A stretch of DNA of 64,000 nucleotides from Salinirubellus salinus (GCF_025231485.1 NZ_CP104003.1:3162001-3226000); one strand, 5' to 3'. Shown: positions 9,101 through 18,074, counted from the first letter of the stretch. Notes: generated by a model not told the origin, from the sequence alone. Translations and numbers: made by a program.

Positions 9101-9261
9101 GTGCTGAACACGTGGCAGAAGTGGGCTGGGTGCGCGAGAACACGACCGCAGCACTCGCTCGAACGCCCCGAATCCCCCCGTTTCGGGACGGTTTTGGCTC
9201 CAACGACGTTCGGCCCGGAACTACATACGTCGCTTATCTTTTCACCTCGCTTCCACTTCCT

Positions 9262-10617
9262 ATGCGTCTCGTACAGGTGCTGGTGCCGGAGGGGAAGAGT
9301 GAGGATGTGCTCGAGGCGCTCGACGGGCAGGGCATCGACTACGCGCTGTTCGAGGAGCGAGGCCGTGGGGAGTTCGAGGCGATGGTCCAGTTCCCCGTCC
9401 CGCCGGAGGGGGTCGAGGAGATACTCGACAGCATCTACGCGGCGGGAATCCGCGAGGACGCCTACACCATCGTCCTGCCGACCGAGACGGTCGTCTCCTC
9501 GCGGCTGGCGATGCTCTCGGAACGGTTCGGCGGGACGCGCATCTCGCGCGAGGAACTCCTCGCCCGAGCGCGGGACGCCTCCCCGGTCAACTCGACGTTC
9601 TTCGCGTTCCTCGTGCTGAGCACCGTCATCGCCACCGCCGGCCTCCTGTTGAACTCCGCGGCGACCATCATCGGGGCGATGGTGGTGGCGCCGCTGATGG
9701 GGCCGGCCATCTCCGCCAGCGTCGGCACCGTCCTGAACCGACAGGAGCTCGTCCGCCGCGGCGTGTTCCTGCAGGTGGCCGGCTTGATCGCGGCCATCGC
9801 CACGGGCGCCCTGTTCGGCCTGGTCGTCCAGGGGACACAGCTCATCCCGCCGAACCTCGACATCCGCGAGGTCGCCCAGATCGCCGAGCGGACGAGTCCG
9901 AACTTCCTCTCGCTGTTCCTCGCGCTCGGCTCCGGTATCGCGGGCGCCATCAGTATCATGCGCAACGCCGGCTCCGCACTCGTGGGGGTGGCCATCGCCG
10001 TCGCGCTGGTGCCGCCAGCCGCCACCTCGGGGCTCGGCATCGCGTGGGGGCTCCCCGGCGTCGCGCTCGCCGGAGCGGTGCTGGTCGTGGTCAATCTGCT
10101 CGCCATCAACCTCACCGCGATGTTGCTGTTCTACTTCGCGGGCTACCGGCCGGAGGAGGCCGGCCGGGGCGAGGGTGCCGGCGCGACGACCCGGCGGGCG
10201 GTCCGCTCCCGTGCCGCGTTCCTCGTCGGCGCACTCGCCGCCCTCTCCGTCGTCCTCGGCCTCGTCACGCTCACCTCGTTCCAGGCGGCCGCCTACGAGG
10301 CCGACGTGAACCGCGCGGCACAGTCGTTCGTCGACCAGCTCCCCGCGGACCAGCGGGTCTCGTTCGAGCGTGCCGAGGTCGACTACCGACCCGCCGACAT
10401 CCTGCTGGGCGAGCGCCCACGCGTCGACGTCTACATCGGGGTCCGGTTCGGCGACACCATCCCGGAGGACTTCGCCGACCGGATGGACGCCCACCTGACC
10501 GAGCAGACCGGCCGGGAGGTCGTCACCCGCGTCGGCGTCATCGAAGGACAGACCGCCACGGAGGACCAGGGTGTCACAGCTCGACTGCCTCGCCCGAACA
10601 CGCTCGTAGCCGTCTGA
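9262..10617 (+). CDS. DUF389 / TIGR00341 family membrane protein
   Basis: Function unknown; the family is common in haloarchaea and bacteria. The 451-residue protein has a soluble N-terminal domain (about 1-110) starting MRLVQVLVPEGKSEDVLEAL, then the DUF389 core with five to six membrane spans (about 118-320). Within it are the conserved stretch NSAATIIGAMVVAPLMGP and MRNAGSALVGVAIAVALVPP. The C-terminal domain (about 345-451) is soluble and acidic. ATG at 9262 gives the family's typical N terminus. The upstream TTATCTTTT at about 9234-9242 could be a TATA element. Confidence 0.9.
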   Translation: MRLVQVLVPEGKSEDVLEALDGQGIDYALFEERGRGEFEAMVQFPVPPEGVEEILDSIYAAGIREDAYTIVLPTETVVSSRLAMLSERFGGTRISREELLARARDASPVNSTFFAFLVLSTVIATAGLLLNSAATIIGAMVVAPLMGPAISASVGTVLNRQELVRRGVFLQVAGLIAAIATGALFGLVVQGTQLIPPNLDIREVAQIAERTSPNFLSLFLALGSGIAGAISIMRNAGSALVGVAIAVALVPPAATSGLGIAWGLPGVALAGAVLVVVNLLAINLTAMLLFYFAGYRPEEAGRGEGAGATTRRAVRSRAAFLVGALAALSVVLGLVTLTSFQAAAYEADVNRAAQSFVDQLPADQRVSFERAEVDYRPADILLGERPRVDVYIGVRFGDTIPEDFADRMDAHLTEQTGREVVTRVGVIEGQTATEDQGVTARLPRPNTLVAV

Positions 10618-10708
10618 CCGCCTGGAGCGTATCCGGCGAGAGACCGTCCCGAGGACCGCGAAAAAGGGTTAACTCGTTGTCAAACGTCCCACCGCCCGGA
10701 GAGACACA

Positions 10709-11206
10709 ATGTCCTCACTAGTCGTACTGGCGTTCGAGGGAAGAGACACCGCAGAGCAGATGCGTGAGAAGATGTTCGACCTCCAGAAGCGTGAGCTCAT
10801 CACGATCGACGACGCCGCCGTCGTCGTCCGGAAGCCCAACGGACAGGTGAAGGTGAAACAGGCCCGGAGCCTCGTCGGGGCGGGCGCGCTCGGTGGTGCG
10901 TTCTGGGGACTGCTCATCGGCGTCATCTTCTGGATGCCGTGGCTCGGGATGGCCGTCGGTGCGCTGACCGGTGCGCTCAGCGGGAAACTGACCGACTACG
11001 GCATCGACGACAAGTTCATCAAGGAGGTGGGGGAGACGGTCGAACCGGACTCCTCCGCGCTGTTCCTGCTCGCCCACGACGCCGTGATGGACCGGATCAC
11101 CGAGGAGCTCTCGGAGTTCGAGTTCGAGATCATCGAGACGAACCTCTCGCCGGAGGACGAGGACCGGCTCCGCGAGGCGTTCGGCGCCGACGAGATCGCC
11201 GCCTGA
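10709..11206 (+). CDS. DUF1269 domain protein
   Basis: A 165-residue protein of unknown role. It has an N-terminal soluble domain (SSLVVLAFEGRDTAEQMREKM), a Gly/Ala-rich hydrophobic hairpin at about residues 52-92 (GAGALGGAFWGLLIGVIFW...), and a C-terminal domain with KFIKEVGETVEPDSSALFLL, all typical of DUF1269. It is the last chromosome-like gene before the left edge of the metal island. It is transcribed toward the orphan mutS tail at 11287, so it was probably convergent with the ancestral mutS 3' end. Confidence 0.9.
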   Translation: MSSLVVLAFEGRDTAEQMREKMFDLQKRELITIDDAAVVVRKPNGQVKVKQARSLVGAGALGGAFWGLLIGVIFWMPWLGMAVGALTGALSGKLTDYGIDDKFIKEVGETVEPDSSALFLLAHDAVMDRITEELSEFEFEIIETNLSPEDEDRLREAFGADEIAA

Positions 11207-11286
11207 ACGGACCACTGACCACCACCCGCTTCTTTCGACGCCGACCGAACCGTGAGCGGTCCGCCCCCCGACGGGAACCGGCCGCC

Positions 11287-11480
11287 TCACTCCCCGTCCA
11301 GCCGCCGGTTCCACTCCTGCACTTTCGCTATCGCCGCCACGAGCGGCGTCTCGTTCACGTCCGGCCCGCGGAGTTCCTCCAGCACCGATTCGGTGGCGGA
11401 GTCGACAAGGTGTTTCTTTCCACCGCCGGTCGCGTCGCTCGACACCTTTCGGGGCAACTCTGTCCCCCGACAGAGATGTC
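11287..11480 (-). pseudogene. Orphan 3' tail of mutS
   Basis: Minus-strand reading gives ...TGGGKKHLVDSATESVLEEL, RGPDVNETPLVAAIAKVQEW, NRRLDGE, then TGA (11287-11289). It closely parallels the end of the intact MutS at 41002 (PATESVLDELRGTDVNETPP... KVQEWQSRLEEE). By eye, about two thirds of the bases agree over the last 120 or so. The rest of MutS is absent here. The orphan copy is GC-rich like the chromosome, whereas the tail now attached to full-length mutS looks more like the island. That suggests this is the ancestral end displaced by the island. Confidence 0.8.
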
Positions 11481-11494
11481 GTCGACTCGTCTCC

Positions 11495-11962
11495 TATCCA
11501 AACTCGATTTGAAAGCCTCTTCGCGGGCTTTCTCAGCCCTCTACGGTCGGAACGCCGAATCCAAACTCGGACGAGTCTCCGGGAGGTTGTCTGTGGATAC
11601 GGTGTTTGGATTCGCAGCACGGAGGATATCCCATACCAGAGAATAAGGCCTAGGAGGGCTGCCGGGCCTGCTAAGCGGCTATTACTGGTTTGGGTGTCGG
11701 TGTTCATTTGGCCCGAAACGAGCCTGTTTGCTATCCAAACACGGTTGCCGTATAGCGGTTTTGCCTGTTTCGAGGGGGAGTGCTGCGCTCGTCGCCCCGC
11801 GAGCCTGTTTCCGCGAAAGTCGGTATTCCTCCTCGTGAGCCGCTCTTGTGGCTGTTCTCTTCGAGACGTGCAGAGCGAGTCGACGACGGTCGACGCCCGT
11901 TTCAGCCGAATCCAAACTCCGTTTAGACACCCTACGTCCCGGATTGAAACCGAGTTTGGACG
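11495..11962. repeat. Six dispersed copies of an ATCCAAAC-centred motif
   Basis: TATCCAAACTCG (11495), GAATCCAAACTCGG (11557), GTGTTTGGATTCG (11602, inverted), TATCCAAACACGG (11732), GAATCCAAACTCCG (11909) and CGAGTTTGGAC (11951, inverted). Spacing is irregular and both orientations occur. A related TATCCAAATACG lies at 40236 near the other end of the island. No gene can be supported in 11480-12190. The segment is the left junction of the island. Confidence 0.55.
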
Positions 11963-12189
11963 ATTTGGGGTGGGAATTGCCGTTCGTTCTCGTCCATTCA
12001 CCAGCGGGTCGGTTCGAGACGGGTGTCTCTTTGGCCGCCGAGGAGCCCCGCTTGGCCGAACGCATCGTGGGGAGGACTCGGCCGCCCCACGATCCGACCA
12101 CGGTGAGCCGAGCACTATGAGGTCGATGCCCGGACGTGAAGCGTCTCAAAGGCGCGGTTTGAACGGATTCGAGCGACCTGCTGCGGAGC

Positions 12190-12746
12190 GTCCGCCCTGT
12201 TACCAGCACAAACTCACGACGTGGTTCGTCAAGGAGCATAACGCCGTGTTCGTTGAAGACCTGAACGTCCAGAGTATGCTTCAGGGCGACGGGGATGCTC
12301 GGAACAAGCAGGCTGCGGCGTGGCGACAGTTCATCACCTTGCCCGAATACAAAGCCGACCTGTACGGCTGTCACGTCGTTCAGGTCGAAGTCCGAGGCAC
12401 CACCAAAGAGTGCGCGTCGTGTGGTGTAGAGACAGCGAAACTGGTCTGGGTGCGTGAACATTCGTGTCCGGCGTGTGGGTTCGAGTGTGACCGTGATGCG
12501 AACGCTTCGTTGAACGTCTTGCAGAGAGGTTTTTCTGAATTAGGGTTGGGATGGCCCGAATCAACGCCCGTGGAGACTGCGCTCCCTACGGCTACCCACT
12601 CGGTATCTGCAAAGCGCGTCGTGGAAACGGGAAGCCTCGGGGCTCGACCCCGAGGCGACTCACCGACGCCGTCAGAACGACCTGTCCCCCAATCGGTCAT
12701 CAGTAGTAGCATACAGGCGTCCACCGGCCTAAGCACGCTCTACTGA
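12190..12746 (+). pseudogene. tnpB: C-terminal half of a TnpB (IS200/IS605 OrfB), 5' truncated
   Basis: TnpB is an RNA-guided nuclease carried by IS200/IS605 elements. Only the C-terminal half is here, from about CYQHKLTTWFVKEHNAVFVE. Visible are the RuvC-II Glu (AVFVEDLNV), the zinc finger CASCGVET...CPACGFEC, and the RuvC-III Asp (CDRDANASLNVL). The N-terminal domain and the first RuvC Asp are missing. Its frame runs on through the element's right-end hairpin (12634-12656) to a TGA at 12744. No start codon or left end was recognised. It cannot be catalytically active. Left-junction debris of the island. Confidence 0.75.
12634..12656 (+). repeat. Right-end hairpin of the truncated TnpB element
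   Basis: Perfect 9-bp stem GCCTCGGGG / CCCCGAGGC with loop CTCGA, followed by GACTCAC. It occupies the place where the other TnpB-type elements of this window have a stem before a terminal TCAC. Confidence 0.6.
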
Positions 12747-12906
12747 ATCGTGCTATCCGCAGCAGAGTTGTACGAAACCTACGGCCGGTCGTCCGCGCGA
12801 ATAGACTACGCATGATGAGCGTTCTGGTGGACGAAGCAGTCTCACTTGCGCAACGGAGCCGAGAAGAATAATAACTCTTAATATTTTTTGAAGGCTGTAT
12901 TGCTAT

Positions 12907-13335
12907 ATGAGCGTCGTCAGTGTCTCGATGCCAGAAGAACTGCTCGAACGAATCGACCAATTCGCGGACGATCACGGGTACACGGGCCGGAGTGAGGTAG
13001 TCCGGGAAGCGAGCCGTAACCTCCTTGGTGAGTTCGAGGATAAGAAACTCGAAGATCGAGACTTGATGGGTGTCGTTACGGTGGTCTTCGACTACGAGAC
13101 GACGAGCGTCGAGGAGAAGATGATGCACCTCCGTCACGAGCACGAGGACATCGTCGCTTCGAACTTCCACAGTCACGTCGGCGGGCATCACTGTATGGAG
13201 CTGTTCGTGCTAGAAGGGTCGCTCCAGGAGATCTCGACGTTTGTCGGGAAGATTCGAGCGACGAAGGACACGCTCACGGTCGACTACTCCGTGCTGCCGG
13301 TGGACGACTTCGGCCCGCTCGCCGATATGAACTGA
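12907..13335 (+). CDS. NikR-like metal-responsive regulator 1 (canonical metal site)
   Basis: A 142-residue ribbon-helix-helix (CopG/NikR) transcription factor that would bind DNA as a tetramer when loaded with nickel or a similar metal. Residues 1-45 form the RHH domain ([25 protein letters not shown]). Residues 55-135 form the ACT-like metal domain, with a His in RHEHED and the full HxHx5C motif in [10 protein letters not shown]. It lies just upstream of, and codirectional with, an NMT1-like ABC cassette that it may control. The upstream DNA (12860-12906) is AT-rich (AATAATAACTCTTAATATTTTTTG) and serves as promoter. Confidence 0.9.
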   Translation: MSVVSVSMPEELLERIDQFADDHGYTGRSEVVREASRNLLGEFEDKKLEDRDLMGVVTVVFDYETTSVEEKMMHLRHEHEDIVASNFHSHVGGHHCMELFVLEGSLQEISTFVGKIRATKDTLTVDYSVLPVDDFGPLADMN

Positions 13336-13421
13336 TTCTGGTCGCCCTTCTCGCTTCATTCACGCCAACTTTAGCAATATCTCTGCTCTTCATCCCTTTT
13401 GAATATTAATCTGGGGCACCC

Positions 13422-13463
13422 AAATCACAGCTATTATTAGAAACGCATTCAAAGTTAGCAACA
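13422..13463 (+). promoter_or_regulatory. Promoter of the NMT1-like ABC operon, same layout as the Znu-like operon
   Basis: AAATCACAGCTATTATTA, then after 14 bases GTTAGCAACA ending 3 bases before the ATG. The Znu-like operon at 28327 has AAATCATAGCTCTTATTA and the same GTTAGCAACA, with exactly 32 bases between the starts of the two elements in both. The TTATTA part fits a TATA box about 25 bases before a start site in GTTAGCAACA. Confidence 0.6.
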
Positions 13464-13466
13464 CTG

Positions 13467-14498
13467 ATGGTTCAAATCTCGCGCCGAAGACTGCTCCAGA
13501 CGGGGACGGCCACGATTGCGACGGCTGGAATCGCTGGCTGTCTCGGTCAGCTCGGTCGAGGGGGCGGGTCGCTCGATTCCGTCACGGTCGCGTACGTCCC
13601 GATCTATCCGAACATGCAACACTACGTGATGGAACTGGAGGGCTTCTACGAGAACGTTCCAACGGACGTCTCCATCGAACGATTCAGCTCTGGTCCCAGC
13701 GTCGTCAAGGCGTTCGCCAGTGGGGACGTCGACGTCGCGCTCTTCGGCATCACCCCTGCGATGGTCCTCGTCGACAAGGGCACCGACGCCGGTGTCCTCG
13801 CGGCGAACTCGAGAAACGGCTTCAAAGTCATGGGGACGACCGAACTCGCCGATCTCTACGAACAGGAGGGGGCGGCCACGTTCGAGCGCTTCGAAAAAGA
13901 GCGCGGCCGCAAGGTCCGGTTCGGTGCCCCACCGGACGGGAGCGTCCCCGACATCGTCCTCCGATACTGGCTCCAGGAGGACCTCGGGGTCGGTGAGATG
14001 GAGTCCACGATCAACAAGTCGAAAGTTCCGCCCGCGAAGGCCGTCCAGACGATCCAGTCGGGCGACATCGACGCGACGATCATCCAGGAGCCGTTCGCGA
14101 CGATCATCGGACAGGACGATGGGTTCGGCGAACTCGCCTGGTCCGGAGAGATACTGGACAACCACCCCGTCACGGTGCTGTTCGCGAACCAGCGAGTGCT
14201 CGACGACAGCGCGGTCGCCCAGTCGCTCGTCGAACAGCACATCTCGGCGACCGAGTTCACGGCGGACTCACCGGACGTCGCCGCAGCCCACGCCGCGTCG
14301 GTGATCGGATCCGGCGTGAGCGAGGAGCTCGCGAAGGCCGCTATGGACTCGACGGCGTCGGAGTTCGTCTCGGACCCGCACGCGATCACCGATCAGGCCG
14401 CGACGATGGGTGAGTTCGTCGCCAACGTCGGCAACATTGAGGAGCCGGTCGCGACTGAGGACCTGTTCGCGTTCGACCCCTACGACGCACTCCAGTAA
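13467..14498 (+). CDS. ABC transporter substrate-binding lipoprotein, NMT1/SsuA-like
   Basis: Extracellular solute-binding protein of 343 residues. The N terminus has a twin-arginine signal ([10 protein letters not shown]) and a lipobox AGC with Cys at about residue 25, so it should be exported folded and lipid-anchored. From about residue 35 the periplasmic-binding fold of the nitrate/sulfonate/taurine (NMT1, SsuA, TauA) type follows, with [20 protein letters not shown] and [24 protein letters not shown]. The substrate cannot be read from sequence. Its position after NikR1 and its promoter shared with the Znu-like operon suggest a metal or metal-chelate. It begins a three-gene operon with 1-10 base overlaps. 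Confidence 0.88.
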   Translation: MVQISRRRLLQTGTATIATAGIAGCLGQLGRGGGSLDSVTVAYVPIYPNMQHYVMELEGFYENVPTDVSIERFSSGPSVVKAFASGDVDVALFGITPAMVLVDKGTDAGVLAANSRNGFKVMGTTELADLYEQEGAATFERFEKERGRKVRFGAPPDGSVPDIVLRYWLQEDLGVGEMESTINKSKVPPAKAVQTIQSGDIDATIIQEPFATIIGQDDGFGELAWSGEILDNHPVTVLFANQRVLDDSAVAQSLVEQHISATEFTADSPDVAAAHAASVIGSGVSEELAKAAMDSTASEFVSDPHAITDQAATMGEFVANVGNIEEPVATEDLFAFDPYDALQ

Positions 14499-15340
14499 TG
14501 GCTACGCAGACCGACACCGGTTCCAGCGTAGTCGTCGCCGGCAGCTTCGAGGGGGACCTGCGGCGGTATCTGCGCGGCCTGGGTGGTCTCCTCGTGTTCC
14601 TGCTGATCTGGTGGGTCGGCGCGATGACGACCCAGCCATCGTATCTGGTGCCGGGACCGCTCGACTCGGCGCGTGCGTTCGTCGACCTGTTCACGACCTC
14701 GACTGCGATCGTGGTTCCCGTACTGGGGTCGAGTCTGGTGTTGCCGACCGGGCTCGCACATCTCACCCAGACGTTGTTTCACTACGTGCCTGGCCTCCTC
14801 CTCGGTGCGGGCTGTGGGATCGGACTCGGACTGGGGATGGGCTGGAACGGGGCACTCGACGACTGGCTCCGGCCGCTCGTCCGGGTGCTGCGGCCGATTC
14901 CGCCACTGGCGTGGATCGTCTTCGCCATCGTCTGGTTCGGCATTCACCACACCGGCGCGGCGTTCATCGTCTTCGTGGGGGCGTTCTGGATCAACTTCTA
15001 CGGCGCCTACGGTGGCGTCGAAGGCGTCTCCAGCGACCTGACCGATGCGGCGTCGACGCTCGGTGTGGAGCGCGACCTCTCGATGCTGAAACTCGTCGCG
15101 CTCCCGAGCGCCGCGCCCCAGGTCCTGACGGGGTTCCGGACGAGTATCGGTCGCTGCTGGATGATCGTCGTCGGCGCCGAGTTGTTCGGCGCACCGGGCG
15201 TCGGCTACGAGATTATCAACGCCTCCAACAACCTCGCGATGGCGACCAGCGTCGCGTACATGTTCCTGATCAGTCTGGCGTTCCTCTGTATGGACGTCGG
15301 GTTCCGACTCGTCGAAGGGAGGGTGCTCGCGTGGCGCTGA
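14498..15340 (+). CDS. ABC transporter permease, SsuC/TauC-like
   Basis: Inner-membrane component (280 residues) of the NMT1-like importer. It has about six hydrophobic segments and the EAA-type cytoplasmic loop around residues 180-205 ([24 protein letters not shown]), which contacts the ATPase. ATG overlaps the stop of the binding-protein gene by one base (TAATG), so translation is probably coupled. BPD_transp_1 family by overall look. Confidence 0.88.
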   Translation: MATQTDTGSSVVVAGSFEGDLRRYLRGLGGLLVFLLIWWVGAMTTQPSYLVPGPLDSARAFVDLFTTSTAIVVPVLGSSLVLPTGLAHLTQTLFHYVPGLLLGAGCGIGLGLGMGWNGALDDWLRPLVRVLRPIPPLAWIVFAIVWFGIHHTGAAFIVFVGAFWINFYGAYGGVEGVSSDLTDAASTLGVERDLSMLKLVALPSAAPQVLTGFRTSIGRCWMIVVGAELFGAPGVGYEIINASNNLAMATSVAYMFLISLAFLCMDVGFRLVEGRVLAWR

Positions 15341-16119
15341 GTACGGACTTCTCCAGCAGTCAGGAGTCAACGGAGAAGATCAGTGTACAGAACGTCAGCA
15401 AGGCGTACGAGTCGACGCGCGCGCTCGACGACGTCTCGTTCTCGGTGTCGGAAGGCGAGTTCTGCTGTATCGTAGGTCCCTCGGGGTGTGGAAAGACGAC
15501 GCTGTTGCGGGCGATCGCGGGCCTCGACGACCCGGACAGTGGGTCGATTCTGATCGACGGCGACCCGGTTACTGGCCCGGGGCTGGACCGGGGAATGGTC
15601 TTTCAGGAGTACGCGCTGTTCCCCTGGCGAACCGTCCGTGGGAACGTCCGATTCGGTCTCGACCGGCCCGCGTGCGACTGTGCGGACTGCGAGGCGCGAG
15701 TCCGGGAGCTGGTCGACCTCGTCGGGCTCGGCGGCTTCGAGGACGCGTATCCGAAGGAGCTGTCCGGCGGTATGAAACAGCGCGTCGGGATCGCTCGCGC
15801 GCTCGCCCCCGATCCGGAGACCCTCCTGATGGACGAACCGTTCGCCAGCGTCGACGCGCGGACTCGTGACCGCCTCCACGCAGAACTGCTCGATATCTGG
15901 ACACAGACCGAACAGACCGTCGTGTTCGTCACGCACGACATCGACGAAGCGGTGACGCTGGCCGACCGGGTCATCGTGATGGGCACTGATCCGGGGAGTG
16001 TGCAGTCGACGTTCTCGATCGACTTGGAACGTCCACGCGAACGAACGGACCACGACTTCGTGGAGTACGTCGCGCGCATTCGCGATGAACTCGGGAGTCC
16101 GGGCGACACTAACAGCTGA
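15331..16119 (+). CDS. ABC transporter ATPase, SsuB/TauB-like, with a cysteine cluster
   Basis: Energises the NMT1-like importer. The protein has 262 residues from a GTG at 15331 that overlaps the permease end by 10 bases. Motifs in order are Walker [10 protein letters not shown] (about 49-57), Q-loop FQEYALFPW (91-99), signature LSGGMKQR (about 142-149), Walker B LLMDEPF and switch His in VTHDID. Odd point: just after the Q-loop segment there is CDCADC (Cys at about 115, 117 and 120), a CxCxxC cluster not expected in this family, which could bind a metal or respond to redox. Confidence 0.9.
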   Translation: MALSTDFSSSQESTEKISVQNVSKAYESTRALDDVSFSVSEGEFCCIVGPSGCGKTTLLRAIAGLDDPDSGSILIDGDPVTGPGLDRGMVFQEYALFPWRTVRGNVRFGLDRPACDCADCEARVRELVDLVGLGGFEDAYPKELSGGMKQRVGIARALAPDPETLLMDEPFASVDARTRDRLHAELLDIWTQTEQTVVFVTHDIDEAVTLADRVIVMGTDPGSVQSTFSIDLERPRERTDHDFVEYVARIRDELGSPGDTNS

Positions 16120-16196
16120 CGAACTCTTGTGAGAAAATTATTAACCTAAATCTATCTAACCACCATATCTATTATCTTTGAGTTTGTTTTTAATAT

Positions 16197-16628
16197 ATGC
16201 CAATCGTGAGCTCCTCGATGCCGGAGCGACTCCGGGACGACCTCGATACGTTCGCGGAAGAACACGGCTACACTGGACGAAGTGAGGTCATCCGTGAGGC
16301 GTGCGAGTCGCTGCTCGACGAGTACCGGGAGACGGACTACGAGGGGCAGCGGGTATTGGCGACAGTTACCGCCGTTTTCGGTTACGACGAACCGGAGATC
16401 GAACGCCGCATGATGGATATCCGCCACGAGTTCGACGCGTCGATCCGGTCGAACTCTCACAACTGCCTCGAGGATAACGCTGGCTGTGTCGAGATGTTCG
16501 TCCTCGAAGCGGCGTACGAGGACGCCTTACGGTTCATCGGGACCGTCCGTGGAGCAGACGAGTCCGTCTCGGTCGAGTACACGATGGTGCCCGCCGATGT
16601 CATGAGCGCGGAGATCGGCCAGCAGTGA
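16197..16628 (+). CDS. NikR-like regulator 2 (altered metal site)
   Basis: A 143-residue RHH/ACT regulator. The DNA-binding part is intact (SSSMPERLRDDLDTF, GRSEVIREA). In the metal domain the expected HxHx5C is changed to SHNCLEDNAGC: the second His is Cys and the final Cys is one residue further away. Metal preference may differ from NikR1 and NikR4 (inference). The TnpB element at 16625-18074 was inserted exactly at the stop: the last codon is CA|G and TGA comes from the element. Without the insert the flanks would read CAG CAA TAG, so the protein is unchanged. Before insertion the gene stood about 140 bases from cbiM, its likely target. Confidence 0.88.
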   Translation: MPIVSSSMPERLRDDLDTFAEEHGYTGRSEVIREACESLLDEYRETDYEGQRVLATVTAVFGYDEPEIERRMMDIRHEFDASIRSNSHNCLEDNAGCVEMFVLEAAYEDALRFIGTVRGADESVSVEYTMVPADVMSAEIGQQ

Positions 16629-16687
16629 CATCCTCCCCGGGGTAAACGCCGGGGCTTCCCGTACCGCAAGTTGGGATATTTGACGGT

Positions 16688-17773
16688 CTACGACACGACC
16701 TGTTCTCGCGGGGCGAACACCCCACTGTCTGAATCGAACAGGTGTACCGATGGCTGTGCCACACAGCCGTTACTCCTATCCTCGCCACGAGGACTCGGAG
16801 TTATCTTCTGCCTCATATTCTCCGCCCCGTTACAATCCGCATTCCCGACTAACCCACACGACGAGCACACGTACAATCCACGGTGCTTGCGGTTCGATTT
16901 CGTGTCGTCACCACACTTTGAGCAGGTCTTCGACGTGTTCCACTCGTTTTCTTTCAGCACCTCGACGCCACGAATCTCGCCTTTGTATTCGAGGTACTGG
17001 TAGATGCGGTCGAACGCCCACGTATGGAGTTTCTTGTTGCCGGTCTTACCCCAATCAGACTCACGCACGTCTTCGGGCCAACTCACCGCAAGCGTGCCCA
17101 CACCGCGTTCGACACATTCGGTGATGATGGTGTCCGTGAGCGTGTGGTAGAAGTGCGTTTCGCGCTCTGTGAGTTTCCGGCGTGCCCCCATCGACTTCTC
17201 GGACGGGCCGTTCTCACCTTCGGTGTCGTACTCGGCACGTTTGAAGTAGTGCTTGTCTTGCTTGAGCGAGTTACCGGGGTAGAGAACGTACTCGTCGGGG
17301 AAGGCGACCGTGGCGATGTTTTTGATGCCAAGGTCGACTCCAGCAACACCGTTGCCTGCTGAGTCGTTGGTTTCGACGTTGACTTTGCAGACAAAGTGCA
17401 GTTCCCATTCATCACCGTTCCAGACGGCGCGAACGTTCTGCACCGAGTTGACTTCCGAAAGGTCAACCTCGGGACGGGTCTGGTACTCGCAGAGCAAGAA
17501 GTCCGAGAAGTGTTCTTTGAGGTTCGAGCCTTTTGAGAGTCGAACGCGGTTGTTGTCGGGGTCGTGTTTGAAGCCGTCTTCTTTGAACGTGACCGTACTT
17601 TTGGGTCGGGTGTCGCCGTGTTTGCGGTAGCCGGGCGGATTCGCCTCGTCGAGCTTGTGTCGCAGGTCGAACCACGACTGGAAAGCGTCAGAAAGTTCTT
17701 CGATGACTTTCTGACTGGATTGTGCGTTCAAGTCTTTCCAGCACGACTGGTTCTTCATATACGATTTCAGCAC
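16688..17773 (-). CDS. tnpB: TnpB RNA-guided nuclease; conserved N terminus cut off by an amber codon
   Basis: RNA-guided DNA nuclease of IS200/IS605 elements. The open frame from GTG 17773 has 361 residues, with RuvC-I Asp (VDLGIKNIATV), a RuvC-II region (VSWPEDV), the zinc finger CSKCGDD...CSSCGL and RuvC-III Asp (NADCNGAENM). Coding similarity continues upstream in frame: ATG GCG ATC TAG at 17938-17927, then VTRTYVGSIQNHRQVYEGLD and on into the frame. The full gene therefore starts at 17938 but has a TAG at codon 4. Either the gene is dead, or a protein lacking about 50 N-terminal residues is made from GTG 17773. The 3' end of tnpB would also be the omega-RNA scaffold. Confidence 0.8.
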   Translation of the reverse strand: MLKSYMKNQSCWKDLNAQSSQKVIEELSDAFQSWFDLRHKLDEANPPGYRKHGDTRPKSTVTFKEDGFKHDPDNNRVRLSKGSNLKEHFSDFLLCEYQTRPEVDLSEVNSVQNVRAVWNGDEWELHFVCKVNVETNDSAGNGVAGVDLGIKNIATVAFPDEYVLYPGNSLKQDKHYFKRAEYDTEGENGPSEKSMGARRKLTERETHFYHTLTDTIITECVERGVGTLAVSWPEDVRESDWGKTGNKKLHTWAFDRIYQYLEYKGEIRGVEVLKENEWNTSKTCSKCGDDTKSNRKHRGLYVCSSCGLVGNADCNGAENMRQKITPSPRGEDRSNGCVAQPSVHLFDSDSGVFAPREQVVS

Positions 17774-18027
17774 GCCCTCGTCCGGTACTTCGCCGGTTGC
17801 ATCCCATACGCGGTCGGCTGTCCATCGGGCGACGTTCCAGATTTTCGAGGCGGAGTCTCCGAGCGAGTCAAGGCCCTCGTAGACCTGTCGGTGGTTCTGG
17901 ATGGAACCAACGTAGGTGCGAGTGACCTAGATCGCCATACATAGCCTATGTAGGTAGATTTAGTTAATCGTGTGGATTAGCGTTGAATATCCTGTTTGCT
18001 ATCGACGGTGGACTGTGGAGGACTTGT

Positions 18028-18074
18028 CGGATTCCCTCCCGCCGTAAACGGCGGGATTCTCTCCTCGAAGAAAG
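18028..18074 (-). repeat. Left-end palindrome of the TnpB element
   Basis: Plus-strand GGATTCCCTCCCGCCGTAAA then CGGCGGGATTCTCTCCTCG. The CCCGCCG/CGGCGGG stem is repeated, in the opposite orientation, at 23010 (MITE left end), and as CCCGCCG TTCA CGGCGGG at 40385. Confidence 0.7.

Larger units (their letters stand above)
16625..18074 (-). mobile_element. TnpB-only IS200/IS605 (IS1341-type) element, 1450 bp
   Basis: Minus-strand element. The left end at 18074 starts CTTTCTTCGAGGAGAGAATC with a stem CCGCCGTTTACGGCGG. The tnpB gene follows, and the right end has GAAGCCCCGGCGTTTACCCC then GGGGAGGATGTCAC, ending at 16625. It lies directly after CTAT (18078-18075), as does the MITE at 22996, so CTAT is the inferred insertion target and TAM. 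There is no tnpA. Insertion separated NikR2 from the cbiM operon. Boundaries are inferred by comparison with the MITE and by reconstruction of the NikR2 stop. Confidence 0.75.

Noticed and set aside
8560-10494. Very long minus-strand open frame opposite the DUF389 gene
   Set aside because: GC-rich haloarchaeal genes give long antisense open frames. The DUF389 protein on the plus strand has recognisable family sequence; only the FGE fragments at the 3' end of this frame are meaningful.
11935-11960. CGGATTGAAAC resembling the end of a haloarchaeal CRISPR repeat
   Set aside because: Only one copy; there is no regular repeat-spacer pattern in either direction.
11480-12115. Minus-strand open frame with repeated VWI residues over the ATCCAAAC motifs
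   Set aside because: The repeated residues are only the translation of the repeated DNA motif; there is no start, domain or composition expected of a haloarchaeal protein.
17924-17938. TAG in tnpB as a read-through (pyrrolysine-type) codon
   Set aside because: Nothing in the window suggests pyrrolysine use, and position 4 of a nuclease is an implausible site. A simple nonsense mutation is more likely.
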